From Erwinia sp. E_sp_B01_1 (GTDB lineage Bacteria > Pseudomonadota > Gammaproteobacteria > Enterobacterales > Enterobacteriaceae): a DNA stretch of 64,000 bases. The notes under the pieces are model-generated. The model saw only the letters and a list, made by a program, of their open reading frames with translations, had not been told where the DNA came from and made no database searches. The translations under genes and the position numbers were made by a program. Where the stretch lies: positions 620,001 to 684,000 of the forward strand of contig NZ_CP142208.1 of the NCBI RefSeq assembly GCF_036865545.1, in the 5' to 3' direction. Below, one piece after another: positions 52,964 to 62,694 of this stretch; the stretch's first letter is position 1, and every line of letters starts with the position of its first letter.

Positions 52964-54024
52964 GGGATGAGAAGGCACAACCGGGACTAAAGATCCGCGG
53001 CCTGAAACGTCTGCCCGGGACTTTCTGGCAGGGGGTGACGCTGGCTCCCTGGCGTTATGACCTGTTCCAGCTGCTCCGCCAGCTTGATGCTCAGGGCGGA
53101 GAGCGCTATCCGCTTGGCCGGGCACCCTTGCCCCGCCATGAACCCCTGCGGATCGGGCAGGAGCCCTCACTGGCCTTTGCACCCTCCACGCTGGCAAAAG
53201 CCAGGGTGCGGGAGGGCACTTCGCTGCATGATATCTCGATCCTCAGCTTTGGGCTGTTCGGCCCCAATGGCCCGCTGCCAGTGCATCTGACTGAGTATGC
53301 ACGCGAGCGGATTTATCACCACCAGGACCAGAGCCTGGCAGCCTTTGCCGATCTGTTTCATCACCGGCTGACTTTACTGTTTTACCGTGCCTGGGCCGAT
53401 GCCCAGCCAACGGTGTCGCTGGACAGGCAAGACGCTCATCACTTTGAACGCTATCTGGCCAGCCTGACGGGAATGGGCCAGCCAGGTCAGCTGGACAAAG
53501 GCAGCCTCAGCGACCATGCCCGTTTTGCCGTGGCGGGCCACCTGACCCGTCATGGCCGCGATGCTGAAGGACTACAAAAAATTCTCAGCCACTACTTTAA
53601 AGTGCCGGTTACGCTGATTGAAAACGTCCCGCACTGGCTGCCCATCGATCGCCGCGAGCGCGCTCAGTTAGGAGCCGGAAGAAGAATGCCCAGGCTCGGG
53701 CAGTCAGCTTTTCTGGGAGCGGCGGTTCGCGATGTCCAGCATAAGTTTCGTATAGAGCTGGGTCCGCTGAGCCTGGAAGAGTACAACCAGTTTCTGCCGG
53801 GTAAGCCTCAGGCAATTCAGCTGCGGGATTGGGTGCGCCAGTATCTGGGCATCGAATACGTCTGGGATGTGCGCCTGATCCTGGCGGCGGAAGAAGTGCA
53901 AGGCGTCACCCTCGGTGGCCCTGCCCAGCTGGGTTTAAACGCGTGGCTGGGCAAAACGGCGGAACCTACACCGCGTAATGATTTGATTTATAGTCTGGAA
54001 CCGGGTGAAAGCATCGGCTGTTGA
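52960..54024 (+). CDS. tssG: T6SS baseplate protein TssG, 354 aa
   Basis: The second wedge protein, with APWRYDLFQLLRQLDAQGGE, FGLFGPNGPLPVHLTEYARE and LIENVPHWLPI as family landmarks. The normal order tssE-tssF-tssG is kept. It is followed by an AT-rich insert before tssH. Confidence 0.96.
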   Translation: MRDEKAQPGLKIRGLKRLPGTFWQGVTLAPWRYDLFQLLRQLDAQGGERYPLGRAPLPRHEPLRIGQEPSLAFAPSTLAKARVREGTSLHDISILSFGLFGPNGPLPVHLTEYARERIYHHQDQSLAAFADLFHHRLTLLFYRAWADAQPTVSLDRQDAHHFERYLASLTGMGQPGQLDKGSLSDHARFAVAGHLTRHGRDAEGLQKILSHYFKVPVTLIENVPHWLPIDRRERAQLGAGRRMPRLGQSAFLGAAVRDVQHKFRIELGPLSLEEYNQFLPGKPQAIQLRDWVRQYLGIEYVWDVRLILAAEEVQGVTLGGPAQLGLNAWLGKTAEPTPRNDLIYSLEPGESIGC

Positions 54025-54088
54025 GGGTTTTTTAACATATCAGGGAGCGAGTAATGTACGAAGAAGTTACCCTCCATCAAAACGGGAG

Positions 54089-54379
54089 ATGGATAATGAT
54101 CTCATATTTCTTTCAATATTATTTTTAATTCCTTTTTTAATTCTGAATCATAAGAAAACCCGCATTAAAGTTTTTGGTAAAGTGGTGGTGTTTATTTCTG
54201 TTTTACCATTTTTAATTTTCCAGTATTCCATTTTAATGTCTGGCATGGATTGGGTTTATCACTACTTTAATCAGGTCCCTGATGATAGCGTTTATTTACG
54301 TACCGGTGCGTTAATTTTCACTATAGCCTGTTTGTACTCGATCCCTCTCAATTACAGTAAAAATAATAAGAATCAATAA
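54089..54379 (+). CDS. Small membrane protein between tssG and tssH, 96 aa
   Basis: Three hydrophobic stretches are visible (LIFLSILFLIPFLIL, VVVFISVLPFLIFQYSIL, TGALIFTIACLYSIPLNY). The sequence is AT-rich compared with tssG and tssH. ATG 54089 has GGAG directly next to it; a 24-codon frame at 54055-54129 with a good ribosome site (CAGGGAG) overlaps it and could drive coupled translation. No family recognised. It may be an orphan immunity protein. Confidence 0.55.
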   Translation: MDNDLIFLSILFLIPFLILNHKKTRIKVFGKVVVFISVLPFLIFQYSILMSGMDWVYHYFNQVPDDSVYLRTGALIFTIACLYSIPLNYSKNNKNQ

Positions 54380-54504
54380 TAAGCTACACAGCATACTGAA
54401 TTAAATATTTAACCGGCTGAATACACATTCGGCCGCTGCCGCAGCATGGATGCTCGCCTGATGTCATCCGCGTATTCACAGACTTCAACTCACTGAGAAA
54501 AACT

Positions 54505-57117
54505 ATGTCAGAAATCAGCCGCGCCGTACTGTTCGGCAAACTGGACAAGCTGTTATTTACCTCTCTGGAAAGTGCTACCACGTTTTGTAAACTGCGCGGC
54601 AACCCCTATGTGGAACTGGTGCACTGGCTGCATCAGCTTATGCAACAGCAGGAGGGCGATCTTCAGCAGCTGATACGCTATTTCTCGCTGGATGAAGAGG
54701 CCCTGACGCGGGACATCGTGGCGGCGTTGGATCGTTTGCCTCGTGGAGCCAGTGCCGTATCGGATCTCTCTGAACACATTGACAGCGCAGTCGAACGCGC
54801 ATGGGTTTACGGATCGCTGAAATTTGGCGTTCAACAGATCCGGGGCGGCCACCTGCTGATCGGCCTGTTGAAAACGTTCAACCTCGCCAACCTGCTGAAA
54901 AGCATCTCGCCACAGTTTGGTCGTATCAGTGCTGATGCGCTGCTGGAGCAATTTGACGCAGTGTTCGCCGACAGCAAAGAAGCTCAGCAGGTGACTTCCG
55001 CACCAGTGGATGCCGGGGCGGTACCTCAGCAGCAGGGCACCCTGGCACAGTATGCTCAGGATCTCACTGAGCGTGCGCGTGAAGGTAAGATCGATCCGAT
55101 CGCCGGACGTGACGAAGAGATCCGCCAGATGGTTGATATCCTGATGCGCCGCCGGCAGAACAACCCGTTACTGACCGGTGAAGCCGGTGTGGGCAAAACA
55201 GCGGTGGTGGAAGGTCTGGCGCTGCGTATTGCCGCAGGCGATGTACCTCAGCCGTTGCAGGATGTGCAGCTGTGGTTGCTGGATATCGGCATGTTGCAGG
55301 CGGGTGCCGGGATGAAAGGCGAGTTTGAAGCTCGTCTTCAGGCGTTGATCAACGAAGTGCAGTCCAGCCCGATCCCGATCATTCTGTTTATTGACGAGAT
55401 CCACACGCTGGTGGGCGCAGGCGGGCAGCAGGGCACTGGCGACGCGGCCAACCTGTTGAAGCCAGCGCTGGCACGCGGCCAGTTGCGTACCATCGGCGCC
55501 ACTACCTGGGCCGAATACAAAAAATATATCGAAAAAGATCCCGCTCTGACCCGTCGTTTCCAGACCGTGCAGGTACAGGAACCGGATGAAGAGAAAGCGT
55601 TACTGATGCTGCGCAGCACCGTCAGCCCGCTGGAGAAGCACCACCGCGTGCTGCTGCTGGATGAGGCTGTAGCCGCAGCGGTGAAGCTCTCGCATCGCTA
55701 CATTCCAGCCCGCCAGCTGCCGGATAAAGCCGTTGCGCTGCTGGATACTGCCTGCGCTCGTGTGGCCGTCAGCCAGAGCGCTCAGCCACCGCAGCTGGAA
55801 GATTGCCTGCATCGCATTCAGGCGCTCGAAATCGAAAAAGAGATCGTGGGCCGCGAGCTGAAAGTAGGCATTGGCGATGCCACCCGCCTTGAAGCACTTA
55901 CTGAGCAACTGGCCGACCTGGCCGCTCAGGCTGAAACGCTGACCACCCGCTGGCAGTCAGAGCGCGAGCTGGTGGATACCATCATCGACCTGCGTGCGCA
56001 GCTTCATGATGACCAGACCGGAGAGGTTGCAGCCCTGCATGAAACGCTGAAAGAACGTCAGCAGGCATTAAAAGCGTTGCAGGGCGAGGCGCCGTTGTTG
56101 TTCGCTGCCGTGGATGCCAACGTGGTTGCTGCCGTGGTATCTGACTGGACCGGCATCCCGCTGGGCCGCATGGTGAAAAACGAGATCGACGCGGTGCTCA
56201 GGCTCGCCGATACCCTGAACGAGCGGGTCATTGGTCAGCGGCACGGTCTGGATCTGATTGCTAAACGCGTCCGCACCTCCCGCGCCCGTCTGGACGATCC
56301 CAATAAACCGGTGGGGGTATTTATGCTTTGCGGCCCGTCCGGCGTGGGCAAAACCGAAACCGCGCTGGCGCTGGCAGAAACCCTGTATGGCGGCGAGCAG
56401 AACATCATCACCATCAACATGAGTGAATTTCAGGAAGCACATACCGTTTCGACATTGAAGGGCGCGCCTCCCGGCTATGTGGGCTATGGCGAAGGTGGCG
56501 TACTGACCGAAGCCGTTCGCCGCCGTCCTTACAGCGTGGTGCTGCTGGATGAGATCGAAAAAGCTCACCCGGATGTCCACGAGATCTTCTTCCAGGTGTT
56601 CGACAAAGGCTGGATGGAGGATGGCGAAGGCCGTCATATCGATTTCCGCAATACCATCATCATCCTGACTTCCAATGTTGGCACCCAGTTAATCAGCGCC
56701 ATGTGTGCCGATCCAGACCTGATGCCGGATCCGGATGCGCTTGCCGGTGCCTTACGTCCTCCGCTACTGGAAGTCTTCCCGCCAGCGCTGCTGGGCCGTT
56801 TGCTGGTGGTGCCTTACTACCCACTAAGCGATGAGATGCTGGCCAGCATTGTGCGTTTGCAGCTTAAGCGCATCCAGCGCCGCCTGGAGCAGAACCACGG
56901 CATTGTTTCCGAAGTGGATGACAGCGTGATTGCCCGGATTGTACAGCGCTGCACCGAAGTGGAATCCGGCGGCCGTATGGTTGACGCCATCCTTACCAAT
57001 ACCCTGCTGCCGCAGATGAGTCAGATGTTGCTCACCGCCAGCGCGCAGGACCAACAGTATCGCCGTCTGCGGGTGACCCTGCAGCAGGGCGAATTCCAGT
57101 GTCAGTTTGAGGCGTAA
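54505..57117 (+). CDS. clpV: T6SS sheath-recycling AAA+ ATPase TssH (ClpV), 870 aa
   Basis: ClpV disassembles the contracted TssBC sheath. It has an N-terminal TssC-binding domain, and two AAA+ modules: Walker [10 protein letters not shown] with [15 protein letters not shown], and Walker [10 protein letters not shown] with [15 protein letters not shown] middle coiled coil lies between about residues 430 and 520. Length and C-terminal [16 protein letters not shown] are as usual. The gene opens after the AT-rich insert, with a weak ribosome site. Confidence 0.97.
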   Translation: MSEISRAVLFGKLDKLLFTSLESATTFCKLRGNPYVELVHWLHQLMQQQEGDLQQLIRYFSLDEEALTRDIVAALDRLPRGASAVSDLSEHIDSAVERAWVYGSLKFGVQQIRGGHLLIGLLKTFNLANLLKSISPQFGRISADALLEQFDAVFADSKEAQQVTSAPVDAGAVPQQQGTLAQYAQDLTERAREGKIDPIAGRDEEIRQMVDILMRRRQNNPLLTGEAGVGKTAVVEGLALRIAAGDVPQPLQDVQLWLLDIGMLQAGAGMKGEFEARLQALINEVQSSPIPIILFIDEIHTLVGAGGQQGTGDAANLLKPALARGQLRTIGATTWAEYKKYIEKDPALTRRFQTVQVQEPDEEKALLMLRSTVSPLEKHHRVLLLDEAVAAAVKLSHRYIPARQLPDKAVALLDTACARVAVSQSAQPPQLEDCLHRIQALEIEKEIVGRELKVGIGDATRLEALTEQLADLAAQAETLTTRWQSERELVDTIIDLRAQLHDDQTGEVAALHETLKERQQALKALQGEAPLLFAAVDANVVAAVVSDWTGIPLGRMVKNEIDAVLRLADTLNERVIGQRHGLDLIAKRVRTSRARLDDPNKPVGVFMLCGPSGVGKTETALALAETLYGGEQNIITINMSEFQEAHTVSTLKGAPPGYVGYGEGGVLTEAVRRRPYSVVLLDEIEKAHPDVHEIFFQVFDKGWMEDGEGRHIDFRNTIIILTSNVGTQLISAMCADPDLMPDPDALAGALRPPLLEVFPPALLGRLLVVPYYPLSDEMLASIVRLQLKRIQRRLEQNHGIVSEVDDSVIARIVQRCTEVESGGRMVDAILTNTLLPQMSQMLLTASAQDQQYRRLRVTLQQGEFQCQFEA

Positions 57118-57146
57118 AGCCCGCCACTATCAGAGAGTTGTCCACT

Positions 57147-58640
57147 ATGTCAGAACACGATAATCCGCGCGCAGTCCCGAATGCCTTACCGGTGGGCTAC
57201 CGCTTTAACGAGTTTGAAATCAAGGAAGTGATCGGCGGCGGCGGCTTTGGCATTGTCTACCGCGCCTGGGATCATCAGCTCGAACGTACCATTGCCATCA
57301 AAGAATTTATGCCGGCCTCGCTGGCGGTGCGCAATGACGACCTGACGCTGGTCCTGCGCAGTGAGCGCTTCAGCAAGACGTTCCATGCCGGGCTGAACAG
57401 CTTTATCCAGGAAGCGCGCCTTCTGGCCCGTTTTAATCATCCTAACCTGCTGCATGTGCTGCGCTTCTGGGTGCAGAACGATACTGCCTATATGGGCACC
57501 GCGTTTTATACCGGCACCACGCTTTCCCAGCTGCATATCAAGCGCCCGGAGATGATTAGCGAAACCTGGATCCGCACAGCGTTGCCGCCGCTGTTCGGGG
57601 CGATCAATACCATCCATCAGGAAGGCTATCTGCACCGCGATATCTCACTGGATAATATTCAGATTCAGGAGAACGGCGTGCCGGTGCTGCTGGACTTTGG
57701 ATCGGCGAGAAAAGCCATCGGTAATATGTCCGATGAAACCGAAACCATGCTCAAACCAGGTTTTGCGCCTATCGAGCAGTACAGTGACGACAACGAAAAC
57801 GAGCAGGGCACCTGGACCGACATCTATGCGCTGGGTGCGGTGCTGCATACGCTGATCACCGGTTCGCCGCCGCCGGTCAGCGTGGTGCGCAGCATTGAAG
57901 ACAGCTATAAGCCCCTGATGCAACTGCGTCCGGCGGGCTATTCGCTGCCGCTGCTGAACGCCATCGATCAGGCTCTGGCTTTGCAGGCAGAAGATCGCCC
58001 GCAGACAGTGGATGCCTTTGCCGCGCGGATGGAACTCTCTCCAACTGATATCAACGAAATACACGAAGTGAAAGTCAGCGGACCGGGCACGATGCTGGTG
58101 CCGGTTGAACAGGAAGAGGAAGCCCCCGCGAAAGCTGTTTCTCCGCTGAAGCGCTTTAGGGTGCCAGGCCTGATTGCTGCCGGTGTGCTGGTGGGCATAG
58201 GTGTGGGCGCGATGATTGCGGGCGGTGGCAGTGATGATTCTGTACAGACCGCTTCAGCGGGCGCAGAGAGTAGCGGGCAATCTACCGTGGCGAACGCATC
58301 GAATGCTACTTCTGCTGAGGGTTCAGCGTCATCCACTACGGAAAACCTCCCGGCAGCCAGCCAGCCGCCAGCTTCTGTGGCAGATTCTTCAGCCGCGCAG
58401 CCAGCTACGCCGCCTCCACCGCCGGAACCTGTGGCACAGGTCTATATCAAACTGCAACAGGGTGACGAAGTAGCGGTGAACGGTAACGCTCAGGCGCTGG
58501 TGCCTTCACCGAATGGCTTCGCCATGCTGCAACTGCCACCAGGTGAGTACCGCTTCAGCATCAGCAACAAAGGTCATACCCGCGACCAGAGCATCAGCGT
58601 CGATCGTGAAGGCGTATGGCTGCTTAATCCACAAAGTTAA
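57147..58640 (+). CDS. ppkA: T6SS Ser/Thr protein kinase (PpkA-like), 497 aa
   Basis: A cytoplasmic kinase domain has the glycine loop IGGGGFGIVYRAWD, the lysine in TIAIKEFMP, the catalytic YLHRDISLDNIQIQ and LLDFGSARKA. One membrane helix follows (VPGLIAAGVLVGIGVGAMIA), then a periplasmic Ala/Ser/Pro-rich linker and a small domain (VYIKLQQGDEVAVNGNAQ). It should phosphorylate TagH and is opposed by the PP2C protein. ATG 57147 is preferred over an in-frame TTG at 57138. Confidence 0.94.
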   Translation: MSEHDNPRAVPNALPVGYRFNEFEIKEVIGGGGFGIVYRAWDHQLERTIAIKEFMPASLAVRNDDLTLVLRSERFSKTFHAGLNSFIQEARLLARFNHPNLLHVLRFWVQNDTAYMGTAFYTGTTLSQLHIKRPEMISETWIRTALPPLFGAINTIHQEGYLHRDISLDNIQIQENGVPVLLDFGSARKAIGNMSDETETMLKPGFAPIEQYSDDNENEQGTWTDIYALGAVLHTLITGSPPPVSVVRSIEDSYKPLMQLRPAGYSLPLLNAIDQALALQAEDRPQTVDAFAARMELSPTDINEIHEVKVSGPGTMLVPVEQEEEAPAKAVSPLKRFRVPGLIAAGVLVGIGVGAMIAGGGSDDSVQTASAGAESSGQSTVANASNATSAEGSASSTTENLPAASQPPASVADSSAAQPATPPPPPEPVAQVYIKLQQGDEVAVNGNAQALVPSPNGFAMLQLPPGEYRFSISNKGHTRDQSISVDREGVWLLNPQS

Positions 58641-58649
58641 TCTTCAGTA

Positions 58650-58675
58650 AGCCCGGCGGGTGACTCTGCCGGGCT
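58650..58675 (+). terminator. Hairpin between ppkA and vgrG
   Basis: AGCCCGGC and GCCGGGCT arms with a 10-base loop. No T-run follows, so it may attenuate vgrG or protect ppkA mRNA. A degenerate copy with TGACTCTGCCGGGC is found before the second vgrG at about 63403-63424. Confidence 0.55.
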
Positions 58676-58696
58676 ATGCCAGTTTGGGACATCTTC

Positions 58697-60658
58697 ATGT
58701 TTGAACGTATTACCGTACAACTGCCAGTGGAAGGGTTGCTGTTCTGGAAGCTCAGCGGCCGCGAAGCGCTCTCCAGCGCCTTTGAAATCACTGTCGATCT
58801 TTTAAGCTACGTTGCCCGCATCGATCGCAAAACGCTTTTAGGTCAACCCATTACCGTTTCAATTCCCACCCCAAATATTATGTCCACCCGCTACCTCAAC
58901 GGTAAGATCACTCAGGTCAGGGTTTACAGTCAGGAGCTGAACGGGACGCGATATGCGGTCTACAGCCTGGTAATGGAACCAGATTTGTGGCCGATGAAAC
59001 GTGACCGTAACCTGCGCATATTTCAGAGCCAGACCGTGCCGCAGATCATCAAGGCATTGCTCGGCGAATATAAGGTGAATATTGAGGATAAGCTGACGGG
59101 CAATTATCGTGTCTGGGGATACTGCGTGCAGTATCAGGAATCCAGTTTCGATTTCATCAGTCGCCTTATGGAACTTGAGGGAATTTATTATTTCTTCCGT
59201 CATGAGATTGATGGACATACCCTGGTGCTGATGGACAGCGCTTACGAGCATCGGCCTTACACAGGTTACGAGGTCATTCCCTATCACGTCACGCCATCCG
59301 GTGGCGTTACTGACCGGGAAGGTATCAGCCTGTGGGAACTACAGGATCGCGTTACACCGGGTATCTACAGCATTGATGATTACGACTTCCGCAAGCCAAA
59401 CGCCTGGATGTTCCAGGCGCGGCAGAACCCCTCTTCACCCTCTCCAGGACAAATCGATGTCTACGACTGGCCTGGTCACTATGTCGACCACGATCACGGT
59501 GAGTTCTACGCCAAAATCCGTCAGGAAGTCTGGCAGGTTGAACACCAACAAATCAGTGCTGTTGGAACCGCCCTTGGGCTGGCTCCGGGTAATACATTCT
59601 CACTGCTTAATGCTCCTTTTTTCAGCGACAACGGCGAGTATCTGACAACAGAGGCTTACTATGATTTCGAGGAAAACAACTACGCCAGCGGCAGCGATAG
59701 CAGTACGAAACATAATATCGCGATAAAAGTCATCCCCTCAGAGATAACGTTTCGCGCCGACCCTAAAACGCCATGGCCTCGCACCCACGGCCCGCAGACA
59801 GCCAAAGTGGTGGGGCCAAAAGGCGAATCGATCTGGACCGATAAATATGGCCGCATCAAGGTGAAGTTCCACTGGGATCGCCTGGCTAAGGGCGACGACA
59901 CCAGCTCCTGCTGGGTACGAGTCTCCAGCGCCTGGGCGGGACAGGGCTACGGGAGTGTACAAATACCCCGCGTGGGAGATGAAGTGGTTATCGACTTCAT
60001 TAATGGCGACCCGGACAGGCCTATCGTGACTGGGCGAGTCTACAACGAAGCGAGTATGCCACCGTGGGATCTTCCAGCATCTGCAACCCAAATGGGATTC
60101 TACAGCCGCAGTAAAGATGGGCACCGGGATACGGCGAATGCGTTTCGTTTTGAAGACAAATCAGGCCATGAGCAAATCTGGATCCATGCTGAAAAAAATA
60201 TGGATACCGAAGTTGAGAGTTGCGAGACGCATCATGTGGGCGTGGATCGACTGAAAACCATTGGCCGGGATGAAAAAGTCACGATAAAGCGCAACCGGCA
60301 GGCTAACGTTGGCGAAAATGCACTAAGCAATACGGGAACTAAGCATGTCATCAACGTGGGTGAAGACGAAACGGTCCTTACCATGGATAAAGATGGCAAT
60401 GCGCTGCTTGAAGCCAATACCAGCATCAAATTAAAGGTTAAGGATAATTATATTTTGATTTCTCCTGACGGCATTCAAATCCAGGTGGATTCAGGAAACA
60501 TCCATGCCGAAAGCGAGCTACAGGCGCTGTTCAAAGGCAATGAACTGACCACTCTGGGTGACGGTAAAAATAGTGAGCTGAAGGCAAATGATACGGTGAG
60601 TATTACCGGAACGAACATCACCGATATCAAAGGTGCCGTAGTAAAAATTAACAGTTAA
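58697..60658 (+). CDS. vgrG1: T6SS spike protein VgrG, 653 aa
   Basis: VgrG trimers form the spike. The gp27-like N-terminal hub (FERITVQLPVEGLLFWKLSG, YRVWGYCVQYQESSFDFISR, LMELEGIYYFFRH), the gp5-like OB fold (GRIKVKFHWDRLAKGDDTSS, CWVRVSSAWAGQGYG) and the beta-helix needle repeats (VGENALSNTGTKHVINVGED) are all seen. There is no large C-terminal toxin extension, so it probably loads the downstream PAAR protein. ATG 58697 is set by the family start MFERITVQL. Confidence 0.96.
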   Translation: MFERITVQLPVEGLLFWKLSGREALSSAFEITVDLLSYVARIDRKTLLGQPITVSIPTPNIMSTRYLNGKITQVRVYSQELNGTRYAVYSLVMEPDLWPMKRDRNLRIFQSQTVPQIIKALLGEYKVNIEDKLTGNYRVWGYCVQYQESSFDFISRLMELEGIYYFFRHEIDGHTLVLMDSAYEHRPYTGYEVIPYHVTPSGGVTDREGISLWELQDRVTPGIYSIDDYDFRKPNAWMFQARQNPSSPSPGQIDVYDWPGHYVDHDHGEFYAKIRQEVWQVEHQQISAVGTALGLAPGNTFSLLNAPFFSDNGEYLTTEAYYDFEENNYASGSDSSTKHNIAIKVIPSEITFRADPKTPWPRTHGPQTAKVVGPKGESIWTDKYGRIKVKFHWDRLAKGDDTSSCWVRVSSAWAGQGYGSVQIPRVGDEVVIDFINGDPDRPIVTGRVYNEASMPPWDLPASATQMGFYSRSKDGHRDTANAFRFEDKSGHEQIWIHAEKNMDTEVESCETHHVGVDRLKTIGRDEKVTIKRNRQANVGENALSNTGTKHVINVGEDETVLTMDKDGNALLEANTSIKLKVKDNYILISPDGIQIQVDSGNIHAESELQALFKGNELTTLGDGKNSELKANDTVSITGTNITDIKGAVVKINS

Positions 60659-60679
60659 TGGCTGAAAAGGAATACAGGC

Positions 60680-61738
60680 ATGGGTAATCCTGCGGCCAGA
60701 GCTTCTGTTGATAAAGCAGCTCACAGCGGCCCAATTCAGTCCGGGAGTCCGGACGTTATCATCGGTGGTTTTCCTGCAGCCCGAAAAGGCGATTCGTTTT
60801 CCTGTACGCAGCACGGCAGTGGCATTATTGTCGGGGGTTCTGGCAGCGTATTAATTAATGGCGTGTCACTGGCACGTCAGGGAGATAAGACGCAGTGCAA
60901 CACTGGCGGAACGCCAGCTTCATCAAAGCCCAAACCTGCACCGCCGCAGTATTGGGGAGGAAGCCTGGCGAAAAAGGCTGGTGAAGACGGCATGATGCAT
61001 GGCGACTTTTACGACGCCCGGATCCTTGGTGCTTACGCCAGCCTTGAAGACAGTACCAGTGACGGCAGCTATGACACAGCTTCGACCGGCTTTGCTCTGG
61101 AAAATCTCACGCTGGGTAATACGGAAAGTGACGATCTGTTTAAAGGCGAGCTACGAAATAAGATAGGTGAGGCTGATGCTAAAGGGGCTTATTACAATGG
61201 CGACAGCAGTATATATGGCATAAATAGCGAAGCTACGGCTACAGCTATGCAATATGGCGCTACCGGAACAGCAGGAACAGAAGATACTTTGTACGCTGTA
61301 GCAAAGGTAGATGTCACTCTGGCTACTGCTGATGCAAAGGCTGTTGCTGAACTTTACACTGGCAATAAAGGGCGTTACGGTTTCAATATTGAAGGCGGAG
61401 CCGGAGCTGCTGCAGTGAAAGAGGAAGCAGAAGGCAAATTGAGTCTGTATGGCATTATTATAGTAAATGCGAAAGCAGGAGCACATCTGGGGGCAATAGG
61501 TACGTCAGCCGGATTAGCCGCTTATATAGATGATACTGATTATTCCGGTACGGTAAAAGTTACGGGGAAGTTTGCTTTTTTACTGGGGCTGGCAGGAGAA
61601 ATTGATGTTAAAGTTGCGCTAAAGCCATTACGTAATTTATTTTTTGGTAAGAAAGATAGTATAGGGGATTCCAAAGAGAAAAATAATGGTGATGGTGTTA
61701 TCATTAACGGGTGTGCTACGGTTTTAATTGGCGATTAA
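60680..61738 (+). CDS. PAAR-domain protein with unknown C-terminal region, probable effector, 352 aa
   Basis: Residues 1-85 are a PAAR tip domain (SGSPDVIIGGFPAARKGDSF, HGSGIIVGGSGSVLINGVSL, ARQGDKTQC with the zinc-site His and Cys residues). The rest is Ala/Gly-rich, with repeated AKA/GAT-type strands (AGAHLGAIGTSAGLAAYIDD) and one hydrophobic stretch near residue 300 (GKFAFLLGLAGEIDV). The last residues GDGVIINGCATVLIGD again resemble a PAAR-like hairpin. No catalytic motif is visible. It lies 21 bases after vgrG1, and the next gene codes for a membrane protein, so a membrane-active toxin is the best guess. Confidence 0.8.
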   Translation: MGNPAARASVDKAAHSGPIQSGSPDVIIGGFPAARKGDSFSCTQHGSGIIVGGSGSVLINGVSLARQGDKTQCNTGGTPASSKPKPAPPQYWGGSLAKKAGEDGMMHGDFYDARILGAYASLEDSTSDGSYDTASTGFALENLTLGNTESDDLFKGELRNKIGEADAKGAYYNGDSSIYGINSEATATAMQYGATGTAGTEDTLYAVAKVDVTLATADAKAVAELYTGNKGRYGFNIEGGAGAAAVKEEAEGKLSLYGIIIVNAKAGAHLGAIGTSAGLAAYIDDTDYSGTVKVTGKFAFLLGLAGEIDVKVALKPLRNLFFGKKDSIGDSKEKNNGDGVIINGCATVLIGD

Positions 61739-61756
61739 ATTTTTTATGGGGTTGGT

Positions 61757-62200
61757 GTGAGTATGAATGTTATAGCTTTTTTGTTCTTCCTGGCGGTAGC
61801 AGTATATTATGTCTGGAACGGAAAGGATTTTTATATAAAAAAAGATTGGGTTGGGCTGGGTAAGAAATTTATCGCAGTTCTTATTGGGGTTGTCATTCTT
61901 GCTTTTGTACTTAAAGGGCTGGTGGAAATTATACCTGGATTTTCCAATAATACCGCAGGGGATTTGATGGAAGAGATAGGTATGTCATTTATAATGGTGT
62001 TGGGGATAAAGTTTCTCATTGTAATGTTATGCGCCATATTTAGTCGGATTATGGATTTTCACAGGGTTTATAATGCAAAAAACTACCAAAAGTTTTCGCC
62101 ACTAACTAATAAGGTTGCACCAGCCCTGCTTATAGTTGCAAAATGTATTGTTTCGCTGGGATCCGTAGTGATTTATTATGGGATTTGGTTGGCGCATTAA
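61757..62200 (+). CDS. Multi-pass membrane protein, probable immunity to the PAAR effector, 147 aa
   Basis: Four hydrophobic segments are visible: VIAFLFFLAVAVYYVWNG, FIAVLIGVVILAFVLKGL, MSFIMVLGIKFLIVMLCAIF and LLIVAKCIVSLGSVVIYYG. GTG 61757 or ATG 61763 can serve as start. It is AT-rich, 18 bases after the PAAR gene. Immunity proteins against membrane-depolarising effectors are commonly multi-pass inner-membrane proteins, so this pairing is plausible but unproven. Confidence 0.65.
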   Translation: MSMNVIAFLFFLAVAVYYVWNGKDFYIKKDWVGLGKKFIAVLIGVVILAFVLKGLVEIIPGFSNNTAGDLMEEIGMSFIMVLGIKFLIVMLCAIFSRIMDFHRVYNAKNYQKFSPLTNKVAPALLIVAKCIVSLGSVVIYYGIWLAH

Positions 62201-62217
62201 TTCAGGAGGAGGAAATT

Positions 62218-62694
62218 ATGGATTTTGATATTAATCATCCTTTTCCTGTATCTCCTGCTCTTACTAAAGAAGAGATACAGGAGCGCTACTGGAAGTGTCT
62301 TTATACTTCAGCTCAACAGGAAATGCTGCATTATTGGGTAGTTCTGCCTAAAAACATTAAGCCCACTGAACTGGAGCCGGTCACTTTTGCTGAGACGGGC
62401 TTGATCAATATCGGACGTTATTTCACTACGGATGATTCGCCTTATCTGGAAGTCTGGGCAGGATATGAGCGATGCCAGTGGGAAATGAACGCTTCTGACT
62501 GGTTGTTCAAAAAACTCTCTTTGATGGGGGAAAAAGTCCTCCATCGACGTCTTGTAGGTAAAACATCAGAACAGGGAATCTTTGCTGATGTTCTGACCAT
62601 TAAAACGCATTCATCCGGTGATGAGGTAATCTCGCGATATACCGTACAAAAAGACTACAATCGTATGAAGGGGGAGGGAATTACTTTTTATTGA
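62218..62694 (+). CDS. Chaperone-like protein, N-terminal part of a probably split gene, 158 aa
   Basis: A strong ribosome site (CAGGAGGAGGAAATT) precedes ATG 62218. The sequence (ERYWKCLYTSAQQEMLHYWV, INIGRYFTTDDSPYLEVWAG, WEMNASDWLFKKL) resembles a DcrB/DUF1795-like lobe as in T6SS effector chaperones, though I am not certain. It ends GEGITFY followed by TGA. The next frame takes over at once with LKASCASRDYAALANDIFFT, the expected continuation of such a lobe. One extra T in 62685-62689 would fuse both frames into one protein of about 355 residues. Confidence 0.6.
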   Translation: MDFDINHPFPVSPALTKEEIQERYWKCLYTSAQQEMLHYWVVLPKNIKPTELEPVTFAETGLINIGRYFTTDDSPYLEVWAGYERCQWEMNASDWLFKKLSLMGEKVLHRRLVGKTSEQGIFADVLTIKTHSSGDEVISRYTVQKDYNRMKGEGITFY

